DNA from: Arthrobacter sp. ISL-30
GTDB taxonomy: Bacteria > Actinomycetota > Actinomycetes > Actinomycetales > Micrococcaceae
Reading direction: 5' to 3'
DNA: 64,000 nt
Assembly: GCF_018613855.1 (NCBI RefSeq)
Contig: NZ_JAGGPK010000039.1
Span: 21,359-85,358 of the forward strand
Shown: positions 1-7,753 of the stretch, piece after piece
Layout of the letters: every line of letters starts with the position of its first letter
Position numbering within the stretch: position 1 is the first letter of the stretch
Notes under the pieces: generated by a model
What the model was told of the DNA's origin: nothing
The model's input: only the letters and a program-made list of their open reading frames with translations
Databases searched by the model: none
Program-made: the position numbers and the translations under genes

Positions 1-14
1 CGTAAGGAACACGC

Positions 15-1448
15 ATGGAAGCAGTGCGCCAGCCCATTGGCGGCGAGGACGAGTATCTGCAGCATCGGCGGCTGAAACGAGGTGCGGCGGGCTGGATCCT
101 GCTGGCAGGCCTCGGCGTGGCCTACGTCATTTCCGGAGACTTTGCCGGCTGGAACCTGGGGCTCGCCCAAGGCGGCTGGGGCGGACTGTTGGTTGCCTTC
201 GTATTGATGGCGGTCATGTACACGTGCATGGTCTTCGGTCTGGCGGAGCTTTCCTCCACGCTCCCGACGGCGGGTGCCGGCTATGCGTTCGCCCGTCGAG
301 CGCTGGGACCCCTTGGAGGTTTCGCCACAGGCGTGGCCGTCCTCATCGAATACGCCGTGGCGCCGGCGGCAATCGCGACTTTTATCGGCGGTTACATAGA
401 GGCTCTTGGCCTGTTTGGACTCACGAATTCCTGGCCGGTCTACCTCGTCACGTACGTGATCTTCGTCTGGATCCACCTCAGGGGAGTGGGCGAAGCACTG
501 AAAATCATGTTTGCCATCACTGCCGTTGCAACAGTAGCCCTGATAGCGGCAGCCATCGGGCTCCTGCCCAAGTTCGAGCCTTCCCGGCTGTTCGACATCG
601 TGCCGGACGGATCGGCAGGTTCCAGCGCTTTCCTTCCGATGGGAATCAGCGGCGTGCTCGCGGCACTGGTGTATGGCATCTGGTTCTTCCTGGCCGTCGA
701 AGGCGTTCCGCTCGCTGCCGAAGAAACCTCAAACCCCAAGAAGGATATGCCGCGAGGGATCATCGTTGCCGTTGTTGTCCTGGTGGTGTTCGGCGCACTC
801 ATGCTGGTACTCGTTCCCGGCGCGGCCGGATCCCAGGCCATGAGCGAATCCGACAACCCCCTCCCAGAGGCTCTGCGCGTCGCCTACGGGGGCAACACCC
901 TTCTGGCTGACTTCATCAATTACGCCGGACTCGCCGGCCTTGTAGCCAGCTTCTTCTCCATCATCTACGCCTATTCACGCCAACTCTTCGCGCTCTCCCG
1001 GGCGGGCTACCTGCCGCGTTGGCTCTCCCTCACGGGAGCCCGACGTACCCCCTACTGGGCACTGATCGTCCCCGGCACCATTGGCTTCCTGCTGGCAGCG
1101 GTGATCCAGGACGGGGCTTTGCTGATCAACATCGCAGTCTTCGGGGCCACCGTCTCCTATGTACTGCTCAATCTCTCCCACATCGTCCTGCGCAAGAAGG
1201 AACCAGGGCTGGAACGCGGTTATCGGACGCCGGGCGGAATCGTCACCACGTCGATCGCCCTCGCTCTGTCCGCTGTCGCAGTGGTGGCAACGTTCGTCGT
1301 CGACGTTTTTGCCGCCTCCATAACCGCCCTCATCTTTGCCGCCGCGCTCCTTTACTACTGGTTCTACAGCAGGCATCGGATTGTGGCCGGCGCTCCCGAA
1401 GAAGAATTTGCCCAACTGGCCCGGGCAGAGGCCGAACTGAAGTCCTAG
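15..1448 (+). CDS. eat: APC-family permease, ethanolamine permease type
   Basis: Integral membrane importer of the amino acid-polyamine-organocation superfamily, 477 aa, with about 12 hydrophobic segments. The N-terminal block (AGLGVAYVISGDFAGWN around residue 35, then AELSSTLPTAGAGYAFARR around residue 78) matches what I know of ethanolamine permeases rather than PuuP-type putrescine carriers. An AAGGA box lies 5 nt before the ATG. It heads a same-strand series with a glutamine-synthetase-like ligase, gamma-glutamyl hydrolase, aldehyde dehydrogenase and SDR, so it probably imports the amine that those enzymes degrade. Ethanolamine is the best guess; another small primary amine cannot be excluded. 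The upstream promoter lies outside the window. Confidence 0.85.
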   Translation: MEAVRQPIGGEDEYLQHRRLKRGAAGWILLAGLGVAYVISGDFAGWNLGLAQGGWGGLLVAFVLMAVMYTCMVFGLAELSSTLPTAGAGYAFARRALGPLGGFATGVAVLIEYAVAPAAIATFIGGYIEALGLFGLTNSWPVYLVTYVIFVWIHLRGVGEALKIMFAITAVATVALIAAAIGLLPKFEPSRLFDIVPDGSAGSSAFLPMGISGVLAALVYGIWFFLAVEGVPLAAEETSNPKKDMPRGIIVAVVVLVVFGALMLVLVPGAAGSQAMSESDNPLPEALRVAYGGNTLLADFINYAGLAGLVASFFSIIYAYSRQLFALSRAGYLPRWLSLTGARRTPYWALIVPGTIGFLLAAVIQDGALLINIAVFGATVSYVLLNLSHIVLRKKEPGLERGYRTPGGIVTTSIALALSAVAVVATFVVDVFAASITALIFAAALLYYWFYSRHRIVAGAPEEEFAQLARAEAELKS

Positions 1449-1493
1449 GCCGAGTCCCTCCCATTTCCCAACGAAGCACCACATAGCGGAGCC

Positions 1494-2873
1494 ATGATGA
1501 ATATTCAGAGTAAACAACCGAACCAGCAGCTATCTGTAAGCAAGCTGCGGGAGCTCGTGGCAGCCGGCGAGATCGATACCGTGATCGTTGCCATCACGGA
1601 CGCCCTGGGGAGGCTGCAGGGCAAGCGCTGTGGCGCACGCTCATTCCTTGAGGACGTCCTGGACCACGGCGCCGAGGGCTGCAACTATCTGCTCGCCGTC
1701 GACGTCGAGATGAAAACCGTAGACGGCTACGCCATGTCCTCCTGGGAAACCGGGTACGGCGACATGGTGATGCTTCCGGACGTCGCCACGCTTCGCCTCG
1801 TCCCGTGGCTTGAAGGCACCGCGATCGTGCAGTGCGACGTACTGTGGACTGACCGGACACCAGTTGCCGCCTCACCCCGACAGATCCTGAAGGCCCAGAT
1901 CGAACGGCTCGAAAAGCTCGGCTACCGCGCCCACGCGGGGACCGAGCTGGAATTCCTCATGTTCAACGACTCCTACAGCCAGGCCTGGCACAAGAACTAC
2001 ACCGGCCTCACCCCTGCCACGCAGTACAACGTGGACTACTCGCTACTGGCCACGGCCCGCCTTGAACCGGTTATCCGCTCCATCCGCACCAACATGGAAG
2101 CGGCCGGACTGATAGTCGAATCATCCAAAGGCGAATGCAACCTGGGCCAGCAGGAAATCACCTTCCGCTTCGACGAGGCCCTCGCTGCATGCGACAAACA
2201 CACGTTCTATAAGAACGGTGCGAAGGAAATCGCCGACCAGCACGGCAAGAGCATCACGTTCATGTCCAAGTTCAATGAGCGCGAAGGGAATTCCTGCCAC
2301 ATCCACTTCAGCCTCACTGATCTGGACGGCAATCCCGTCCTCGCCGGGGATGGTGAACACGGCTTCAGTCCCGTCATGGAACGCTTCGTGGCCGGACAGC
2401 TGGCGGCGCTTCGGGAACTGACATACTTCCTCGCACCCAACATCAACTCTTACAAAAGGTTCGTGGAAGGCAGCTTTGCACCCACTGCAATCGCCTGGGG
2501 ACTGGACAATCGCAGCTGCGCGCTCAGGGTGGTGGGACACGGGCGGGGCCTGCGCACGGAAAACCGGGTGGGCGGCGGTGACGTGAATCCCTACCTCGCC
2601 GTTGCCGCCATGATTGCCGCCGTCATCCATGGCCTGGAAAACGAGCTGCCGCTTCCGGCGATCACCAAGGGCAACGCCTACGAATCCGATGCCAAACGCC
2701 TGCCCACCACCCTGCGGGACGCCCGCGACCTTCTGGCAGAAAGCAGCATTGCCCGGAAGGCCTTCGGCGACGACGTCGTGGATCACTACGTCCACGCGGC
2801 AGGAGTTGAACTGGCCGCTTACGACGGCGCCATCACCGACTGGGAGCGTGTTCGTGGCTTCGAACGACTCTGA
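1494..2873 (+). CDS. Glutamine synthetase-family gamma-glutamyl-amine ligase
   Basis: A 459-aa GlnA-fold enzyme expected to ligate glutamate to an amine with ATP, giving a gamma-glutamylamide (PuuA, GlnA4 or IpuC type) rather than glutamine. It has an N-terminal beta-grasp domain (about residues 15-110) and then the catalytic domain, with metal and ATP motifs AGTELEFL (around 141), GQQEITFRFDEA (around 218), NSCHIHFS (around 260) and the RTENRVGGGDVNPY segment (around 350). The adenylylation loop of housekeeping GlnA is not evident. Two consecutive ATGs follow a GGAG box; 1494 is used, 1497 is equally possible. The 3' end overlaps the hydrolase start by 20 bp, which suggests translational coupling. 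The context favours ethanolamine as substrate. Confidence 0.85.
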   Translation: MMNIQSKQPNQQLSVSKLRELVAAGEIDTVIVAITDALGRLQGKRCGARSFLEDVLDHGAEGCNYLLAVDVEMKTVDGYAMSSWETGYGDMVMLPDVATLRLVPWLEGTAIVQCDVLWTDRTPVAASPRQILKAQIERLEKLGYRAHAGTELEFLMFNDSYSQAWHKNYTGLTPATQYNVDYSLLATARLEPVIRSIRTNMEAAGLIVESSKGECNLGQQEITFRFDEALAACDKHTFYKNGAKEIADQHGKSITFMSKFNEREGNSCHIHFSLTDLDGNPVLAGDGEHGFSPVMERFVAGQLAALRELTYFLAPNINSYKRFVEGSFAPTAIAWGLDNRSCALRVVGHGRGLRTENRVGGGDVNPYLAVAAMIAAVIHGLENELPLPAITKGNAYESDAKRLPTTLRDARDLLAESSIARKAFGDDVVDHYVHAAGVELAAYDGAITDWERVRGFERL

Positions 2874-3618
2874 TACCTACCGTCCCCGGATCGCGTTGAC
2901 GAGCTATTTCCAAGAGGCCTCCTGGGGCGTGTGGAACACGACGGCGGCGATTCTCCCGGGAGCGTATGTTGAGGCTGTGGTTGCGGCCGGAGGAACACCG
3001 ATCCTGCTCCCGCCAAGAGGTACGGACGAATCCGTCCTGGACCTCGTGGATGGACTCATCGTAGTGGGCGGTCCCGACGTCGACCCTTCCCTCTACGGGG
3101 CAGAGCCGCACCCCAAAACCAAGTCCCAGCCTCTACGGGACCGGCACGATTCCCTGCTGACCAGCGCCGCACTTGACCGTGGGCTCCCCCTGTTCGCGAT
3201 CTGTCGTGGCGCCCAGATCCTGAACGTCAACCTGGGCGGCACGCTGATCCAGCACATCCCGGACATCAACCCGACGGCCAACTACCAACCCGCTCCGGGT
3301 GTCTATGGGGCGGTGGATTTCAGAACCAGTCCGGGGAGCCTGATCCACGGTTTCCTGGGTGATTCCGCCACGGCCCCCTGTTACCACCACCAGGCCGTTG
3401 ATTCACTGGGCAGGGGCCTTCGTGTCACCGCGCGATCAGCGGACGGAACCGTCCAGGCGCTGGAGAGCAACCACGGCGGCTGGGTCCTGGCAGTCCAGTT
3501 CCATCCGGAACAGAACCCCGGTGACCTACGGCTGTTCCGGGGATTCGTGGAAGCTGCGGCAGGATTCCGGGCAAACAACAACCTAACCAACACTACGAAA
3601 GCGATGTTTCCCGCATGA
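2854..3618 (+). CDS. Gamma-glutamyl hydrolase, peptidase C26 (PuuD-like)
   Basis: A class I amidotransferase-like hydrolase of 254 aa that would release glutamate from the oxidised gamma-glutamyl intermediate. The nucleophile elbow FAICRGAQ places Cys117, and VQFHPEQ gives His217 and Glu219, so the triad is complete. An upstream in-frame extension exists, but its sequence is only the shadow of the ligase gene. GTG at 2854 is chosen because the protein becomes family-like there (RPRIALT near the N terminus) and a GGGAG box sits 7 nt upstream; GTG at 2848 is the alternative. It overlaps the ligase by 20 bp and the aldehyde dehydrogenase by 4 bp (ATGA). Confidence 0.85.
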   Translation: MASNDSDTYRPRIALTSYFQEASWGVWNTTAAILPGAYVEAVVAAGGTPILLPPRGTDESVLDLVDGLIVVGGPDVDPSLYGAEPHPKTKSQPLRDRHDSLLTSAALDRGLPLFAICRGAQILNVNLGGTLIQHIPDINPTANYQPAPGVYGAVDFRTSPGSLIHGFLGDSATAPCYHHQAVDSLGRGLRVTARSADGTVQALESNHGGWVLAVQFHPEQNPGDLRLFRGFVEAAAGFRANNNLTNTTKAMFPA

Positions 3619-4985
3619 CCACGACGGTCTTTGACGTGATCAACCCGGCCACGGAAGAAATCATCCAAACAGTTCCCCTTGCCGGGCTGGCGGAAGTAGA
3701 CGCCGCCATAGCAAGGGCAGCAGCAGCCTACGAATCCTGGCGGGCAATTGCCCCGGCTGACCGTTCACTGCTGCTGCGGCGGTTCGCGGCCGCCGTCGAC
3801 GCGGACCTGGAAAACCTGGCGCAGCTCGAAGTCAGGAACGCCGGGCATACGATCGTGAATGCCCGCTGGGAAGCGGGCAACGTCCGCGACGTCCTGAACT
3901 ACTATTCCGCCGCCCCTGAACGGCATTTTGGAAAGCAGATTCCCGTTGCCGGCGGCGTCAACGTAACGTTCCACGAGCCATTAGGCGTGGTGGGCGTCAT
4001 CGTCCCCTGGAACTTCCCCATGCCGATTGCCGGCTGGGGCTTTGCACCGGCCCTTGCCGCGGGCAACACCGTGGTGCTCAAGCCGGCCGAAGTCACTCCC
4101 CTGACAGCCCTACGACTCGGCGAGCTGGCGCTCGAAGCAGGGATTCCGGACGGCGTGTTCCAGGTGATCCCTGGCAAGGGATCCATCGTGGGCCAACGGT
4201 TTGTCACGCATCCGGCCGTGCGGAAGGTCGTGTTCACCGGCTCCACGGGGGTCGGCAAACAGATCATGGCAGGCTGTGCAGAACAGGTGAAGCGCGTGAC
4301 CCTGGAGCTGGGAGGCAAGAGCGCCAACATAGTCTTCGACGACGCCGACCTCGAACTCGCCGCGGCGGCTGCCCCCGGAGGTGCCTTCGACAACGCCGGA
4401 CAGGACTGCTGTGCCCGTTCGCGCATCCTGGTCCAGCGCAGCGCCTACGACCGCTTCCTGGAACTGCTGGAGCCGGCAGTCCTGGGCCTGGGCGTCGGAG
4501 ATCCTGCGGACTCCACAACCGCGATGGGCCCGCTGATCTCGGCACAGCAGCTGAAAACTGTTTCCTCATTTGTGCCCGACGGCGCCCCCGTTGCCTTCCG
4601 CGGTAAGGCCCCCGAGGGGCCGGGGTTCTGGTTCCCGCCAACAGTCTTGACGCCGGATCTGGACGCCCCATCCTTCAGGGAGGAGATCTTCGGCCCGGTA
4701 GTCGCCGTCGTGCCGTTCGATGACGAAGCCGATGCGATCAGGATCGCGAACGACACCCACTACGGCCTCTCCGGTTCCATCTGGACGTCCAAAGTGGATC
4801 GGGCGCTGAGGGTGGCCCGGGCCGTCGAATCCGGCAACCTGTCCGTCAACTCGCACTCGTCGGTCCGCTACTCCACGCCGTTTGGGGGCTTCAAGCAGTC
4901 GGGTCTTGGCCGCGAACTTGGGCCGGATGCCCTGGATGCCTTCACCGAAACCAAGAACGTCTTCATCTCGACCAACCCAGCTTAG
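3615..4985 (+). CDS. NAD(P)-dependent aldehyde dehydrogenase (PuuC-like role)
   Basis: A 456-aa ALDH-superfamily enzyme. Visible catalytic elements are PWNFP (Asn133), the FTGSTGVG nucleotide loop (208-215), ELGGKS (general base Glu231) and GQDCCA (catalytic Cys265). It is somewhat shorter than the usual 480-500 aa. The start overlaps the hydrolase stop as ATGA. In the operon it would oxidise the gamma-glutamyl aldehyde to the acid before hydrolysis. For an ethanolamine route that aldehyde would come from the SDR encoded immediately downstream, and the product would be gamma-glutamylglycine; this assignment is inference. Confidence 0.88.
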   Translation: MTTTVFDVINPATEEIIQTVPLAGLAEVDAAIARAAAAYESWRAIAPADRSLLLRRFAAAVDADLENLAQLEVRNAGHTIVNARWEAGNVRDVLNYYSAAPERHFGKQIPVAGGVNVTFHEPLGVVGVIVPWNFPMPIAGWGFAPALAAGNTVVLKPAEVTPLTALRLGELALEAGIPDGVFQVIPGKGSIVGQRFVTHPAVRKVVFTGSTGVGKQIMAGCAEQVKRVTLELGGKSANIVFDDADLELAAAAAPGGAFDNAGQDCCARSRILVQRSAYDRFLELLEPAVLGLGVGDPADSTTAMGPLISAQQLKTVSSFVPDGAPVAFRGKAPEGPGFWFPPTVLTPDLDAPSFREEIFGPVVAVVPFDDEADAIRIANDTHYGLSGSIWTSKVDRALRVARAVESGNLSVNSHSSVRYSTPFGGFKQSGLGRELGPDALDAFTETKNVFISTNPA

Positions 4986-4996
4986 AAGGAGCAACA

Positions 4997-5779
4997 ATGA
5001 AAGCAGTAGTTTCCAACCGCCTCGCCGGGCGCAGCGCAGTCATCACCGGCGGCGCCAGCGGCATTGGCCTGGCCACCGCTCGCCGGATGGCAGCAGAAGG
5101 CGCCAACGTTGTGATCGCCGACATCGAACCCACCTCAGGGCTGAGTGCCGCCGCCGAGGTGGGCGGCCTGTTCGTCAAGGTAGACGTCACCAGCGAAGAG
5201 GAGGTCAAAAACCTCTACGCCCAGACCAAGGAAACGTATGGCAGCGTGGACATCGCCTTCAACAACGCCGGCATCTCCCCGGCTGACGACGCCTCGATCC
5301 TGGACACCGGCATCGACGCCTGGCGCAGGGTCCAGGAAGTCAATCTGACCTCCGTCTACTACTGCTGCAAGTACGCCATCCCCTACATGCAGGAACAGGG
5401 CAAGGGATCCATCGTCAACACCGCATCCTTCGTGGCCGTCATGGGGGCGGCTACCTCGCAGATTTCCTACAGCGCCTCCAAGGGGGGCGTCCTGTCGATG
5501 AGCAGGGAGCTCGGAGTCGAGTTTGCCCGCCAGGGCATCCGCATAAATGCCCTCTGCCCGGGGCCGGTCAACACTCCCCTGTTGAAGGAACTCTTCGCCA
5601 AGGATCCGGAAAAGGCGGCGCGTCGACTGGTCCACGTTCCGCTAGGGCGGTTCGCCGAGCCCGAGGAACTCGCGGCCGCAGTCGCGTTCCTGGCCAGTGA
5701 CGATGCCTCCTTCATCACGGCGTCAACTTTCCTGGTAGACGGTGGCATTTCCGGAGCCTACGTCACCCCGCTGACGTAG
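4997..5779 (+). CDS. Short-chain dehydrogenase/reductase
   Basis: A classical 260-aa SDR: the TGGASGIG cofactor motif at residues 17-24, NNAG at 89-92, and catalytic Asn116, Ser144, Tyr158 and Lys162. It lies 11 bp after the aldehyde dehydrogenase, with an AAGGAG box before the ATG, and is the last gene of the operon. A putrescine pathway needs no alcohol dehydrogenase, but gamma-glutamylethanolamide carries a primary alcohol, so this enzyme is the natural candidate for making the aldehyde. Many relatives are automatically labelled 3-oxoacyl-ACP reductase; the context does not support that role. Confidence 0.85.
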   Translation: MKAVVSNRLAGRSAVITGGASGIGLATARRMAAEGANVVIADIEPTSGLSAAAEVGGLFVKVDVTSEEEVKNLYAQTKETYGSVDIAFNNAGISPADDASILDTGIDAWRRVQEVNLTSVYYCCKYAIPYMQEQGKGSIVNTASFVAVMGAATSQISYSASKGGVLSMSRELGVEFARQGIRINALCPGPVNTPLLKELFAKDPEKAARRLVHVPLGRFAEPEELAAAVAFLASDDASFITASTFLVDGGISGAYVTPLT

Positions 5780-5829
5780 GGGTAATTTGTTGAAGGGGGC
5801 AGAACCGTGCTCATGGCCCTGCCCCTTGC

Positions 5830-5929
5830 CGCTGGATCTCCCCGCTTTTGAGGCGCGACGACGACGGTCCTGGCCGGCATTTCGGTGCCTTGCTCCGGCA
5901 TCCTACGTCAAAGGTGGGGAGTTCCAGCG
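5830..5929. repeat. Dispersed ~100-bp inverted-repeat element, family A copy 1
   Basis: Arms of 22 nt at 5830-5851 and 5908-5929 (core CTCCCCGCTTTTGA on one side, TCAAAGGTGGGGAG on the other) are near-perfect inverted repeats around a 56-nt centre. A second copy with the same arms but a different centre lies at 24253-24351. Both copies sit between convergent genes, here the SDR and the DUF6221 gene. The element could fold in RNA from either strand and act as a bidirectional terminator or a REP-like element. No transposase is nearby. Confidence 0.8.
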
Positions 5930-5940
5930 CGCTCAACTCC

Positions 5941-6258
5941 TCAGAGCAGTCGCCAGTCCGGCTGGTAATCGGGGTGCTCGGCATAGGGCAACGCGATGGC
6001 GTTCAGTGCCCGCGAAGTCCACTCTATGGCTTCCGGATTCCAGGGGGCGGCATTCGGATCCTGGCCGACCAGGCTGGCGAGGGCGGCCTGGCGCGCTTCT
6101 TCGACGACGGCGATCAATGTGCGCTTCGCCTGGCATTCGCGCAGGAGCCGCTCCTCGTACCATCGCCCCGACTTGGACACCGAGCGGTCCTTCAGCAGCT
6201 TCCTCGCCGCGGCCTCATCTTCGTCGATCCGTTCCGAGAGGAACTCCACAACGTCCAT
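5941..6258 (-). CDS. DUF6221 family protein
   Basis: Small soluble protein of 105 aa beginning MDVVEFLSERIDEDE, rich in Asp, Glu, Arg and Trp. The N-terminal helix with ERIDEDE, the central YEERLL...KRTLIAVVEEA helices and a Trp/Tyr-rich C terminus (YAEHPDYQPDW) match the actinobacterial DUF6221 family as I recall it; its function is unknown. It stands alone on the minus strand, converging with the ethanolamine-type operon across the family A repeat. No membrane segment or catalytic motif is visible. Confidence 0.75.
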   Translation of the reverse strand: MDVVEFLSERIDEDEAAARKLLKDRSVSKSGRWYEERLLRECQAKRTLIAVVEEARQAALASLVGQDPNAAPWNPEAIEWTSRALNAIALPYAEHPDYQPDWRLL

Positions 6259-6351
6259 AGCCAGAGCCTACTCGCCCAAGCCCACCTCCCTCTCGCACAT
6301 CAGTACGCCTATGCTCGAAACGGCTCGTAGGACCCCAAAGGGGAGCTAGGA

Positions 6352-7578
6352 CTAGACGAACGCGGATCTTCCGGTTACGGCCCGCCCCACAATCAGGGAA
6401 TTGATCTCGTAGCTCCCCTCGTAGGTGTAAAGAATTTCGGCATCGCCGAAGAGCTTGCCCATCTCAAAATCGCTGCTCACGCCATTGCCGCCCAACATCG
6501 AACGCCCCATGGCCACGGACGAACGAGCCAGCCTGGTGGTAGTGGCCTTGGCCATGGCTGCCTGGGCCATCTCCAGCTTGCCGGCCTCCTGGATCCGGGC
6601 GAGTTCCACCATGAGGGCGAGCGACGCTGTCGCGTTGCCCAGGATCTCCGAGAGCTGCTGCTGGATGAGCTGGAACCTGGCCAGTTCCTTGCCGAACTGC
6701 CGGCGTTCCAGGATGTAGGACCGCGCGACGTCGAACGCCGCCAGTTGGATGCCCGCCCCCTGCCAGCCCACCCAGGCACGCGAATCCCGCAGGAGATCGT
6801 TGGCGGCGGCGAAATCAGTAGCCCCGGGCAAGAGATTCGCCGCCGGGACCCTTACGTCGTCGAGGACGATGTCAGCGTTCTGCATGATCCGCAGGCCGAT
6901 CTTGTGCGGGATCTTGGTCGCTTTGTAACCGGCCCGGTCGGTCTCGACAATGAAGCCTTTGATCCTGCCATCGGCAATATCCCGCGCCCAGACCAGCGCG
7001 AACTCGGCGATCGTCCCGGCCCCGATCCAGCGCTTGGCGCCGCTGATCACCCACTCACCGCCGTCCCGCCTCGCGGTGGTCTCCAAGCCGCCCGCGATGT
7101 CCGAGCCGTGGTCCGGCTCTGTGAGGGCGAACGCTCCAAGCTGCGTGAAGGCAGTAAGCCCTGGAAGCCAGCGCCGTTTCTGTTCTTCCGAGCCGAGCTC
7201 GTTGATCATGCCCACGATGAGTTCGTTGTGGATACCCACAAGTGCAGAGAGGGACACATCAGCCCGCGCTACTTCGACATACATAAGGCCTTTGAACAGC
7301 TTGGACGTCCCGTCGACCTGGATGCCGCCGAGGCCGTATTTGCCCATCTCGGCAAGCAGCCCAAAGGGGAACTCCTCGCGGTTCCAGTAGTCGATCGAGG
7401 CTTGCCGGATCCGTGACTGCAGGAACTCCCGCACCTCCGCGTACCGACGTCGTTCGCCTTCCGGGAGGAGGTCCACGACGTACATGAGGTCCGCGTCTGG
7501 AAACGGAAGCGCACGGTGAGCTCGATGCTGCCTGGGTACGGCGGCTGCTTGGACGGGACGCGCTTGTGGCACCGGCAT
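6352..7578 (-). CDS. Acyl-CoA dehydrogenase, glutaryl-CoA dehydrogenase-like
   Basis: An FAD-dependent acyl-CoA dehydrogenase of 408 aa. It contains the middle-domain motif GAFALTEPDHGSD with ISGAKRWIGAG downstream, the C-terminal helical domain with RRQFGKELARFQLIQ, and the AMGRSMLGGNG and YTYEGSYEIN segments. The EGSYEIN region carries the catalytic-base position of the glutaryl-CoA dehydrogenase/acyl-CoA oxidase clade. ATG at 7578 is preferred because AAGGAG lies 6 nt upstream; an in-frame ATG at 7623 has no such box. It is transcribed divergently from an AMP-forming ligase, which suggests a shared organic-acid or fatty-acid catabolic function, perhaps controlled by the nearby MarR protein. 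Confidence 0.85.
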   Translation of the reverse strand: MPVPQARPVQAAAVPRQHRAHRALPFPDADLMYVVDLLPEGERRRYAEVREFLQSRIRQASIDYWNREEFPFGLLAEMGKYGLGGIQVDGTSKLFKGLMYVEVARADVSLSALVGIHNELIVGMINELGSEEQKRRWLPGLTAFTQLGAFALTEPDHGSDIAGGLETTARRDGGEWVISGAKRWIGAGTIAEFALVWARDIADGRIKGFIVETDRAGYKATKIPHKIGLRIMQNADIVLDDVRVPAANLLPGATDFAAANDLLRDSRAWVGWQGAGIQLAAFDVARSYILERRQFGKELARFQLIQQQLSEILGNATASLALMVELARIQEAGKLEMAQAAMAKATTTRLARSSVAMGRSMLGGNGVSSDFEMGKLFGDAEILYTYEGSYEINSLIVGRAVTGRSAFV

Positions 7579-7655
7579 GTGACTCCTTCGTCGTACGCGA
7601 ACGGCGGCCGCTGGGGTACTCAAGAGGCCGCCGACACTTCCAAACCCTTGGATGT

Positions 7656-7689
7656 CCTAGTATATTGCAAGGTGATGGGGATCACTAGG
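7656..7689. promoter_or_regulatory. Inverted repeats in a divergent promoter region
   Basis: Between the acyl-CoA dehydrogenase and the ligase lie nested inverted repeats: CCTAGT at 7656 with ACTAGG at 7684, and GTGAT-GGGG-ATCAC at 7672-7685. A TATATT (-10-like) string is at 7661-7666. This is a plausible operator for the MarR protein encoded after the ligase. The evidence is symmetry and position only. Confidence 0.35.
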
Positions 7690-7753
7690 GAGGGCACCGC
7701 CGCTTGAACAGGAAGCCCTCTGCCGTGCAGGCATGAAGGCCGAAAGGTGGACT

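Noticed and set aside
1449..1493. Riboswitch or antiterminator hairpin as in cobalamin-dependent ethanolamine operons
   Set aside because: The gap is 45 bp with no stable stem-loop, and ammonia-lyase genes are absent.
5830..5929. Insertion sequence or transposon
   Set aside because: Only about 100 bp with no transposase gene and no visible target-site duplication; described as a dispersed inverted repeat instead.
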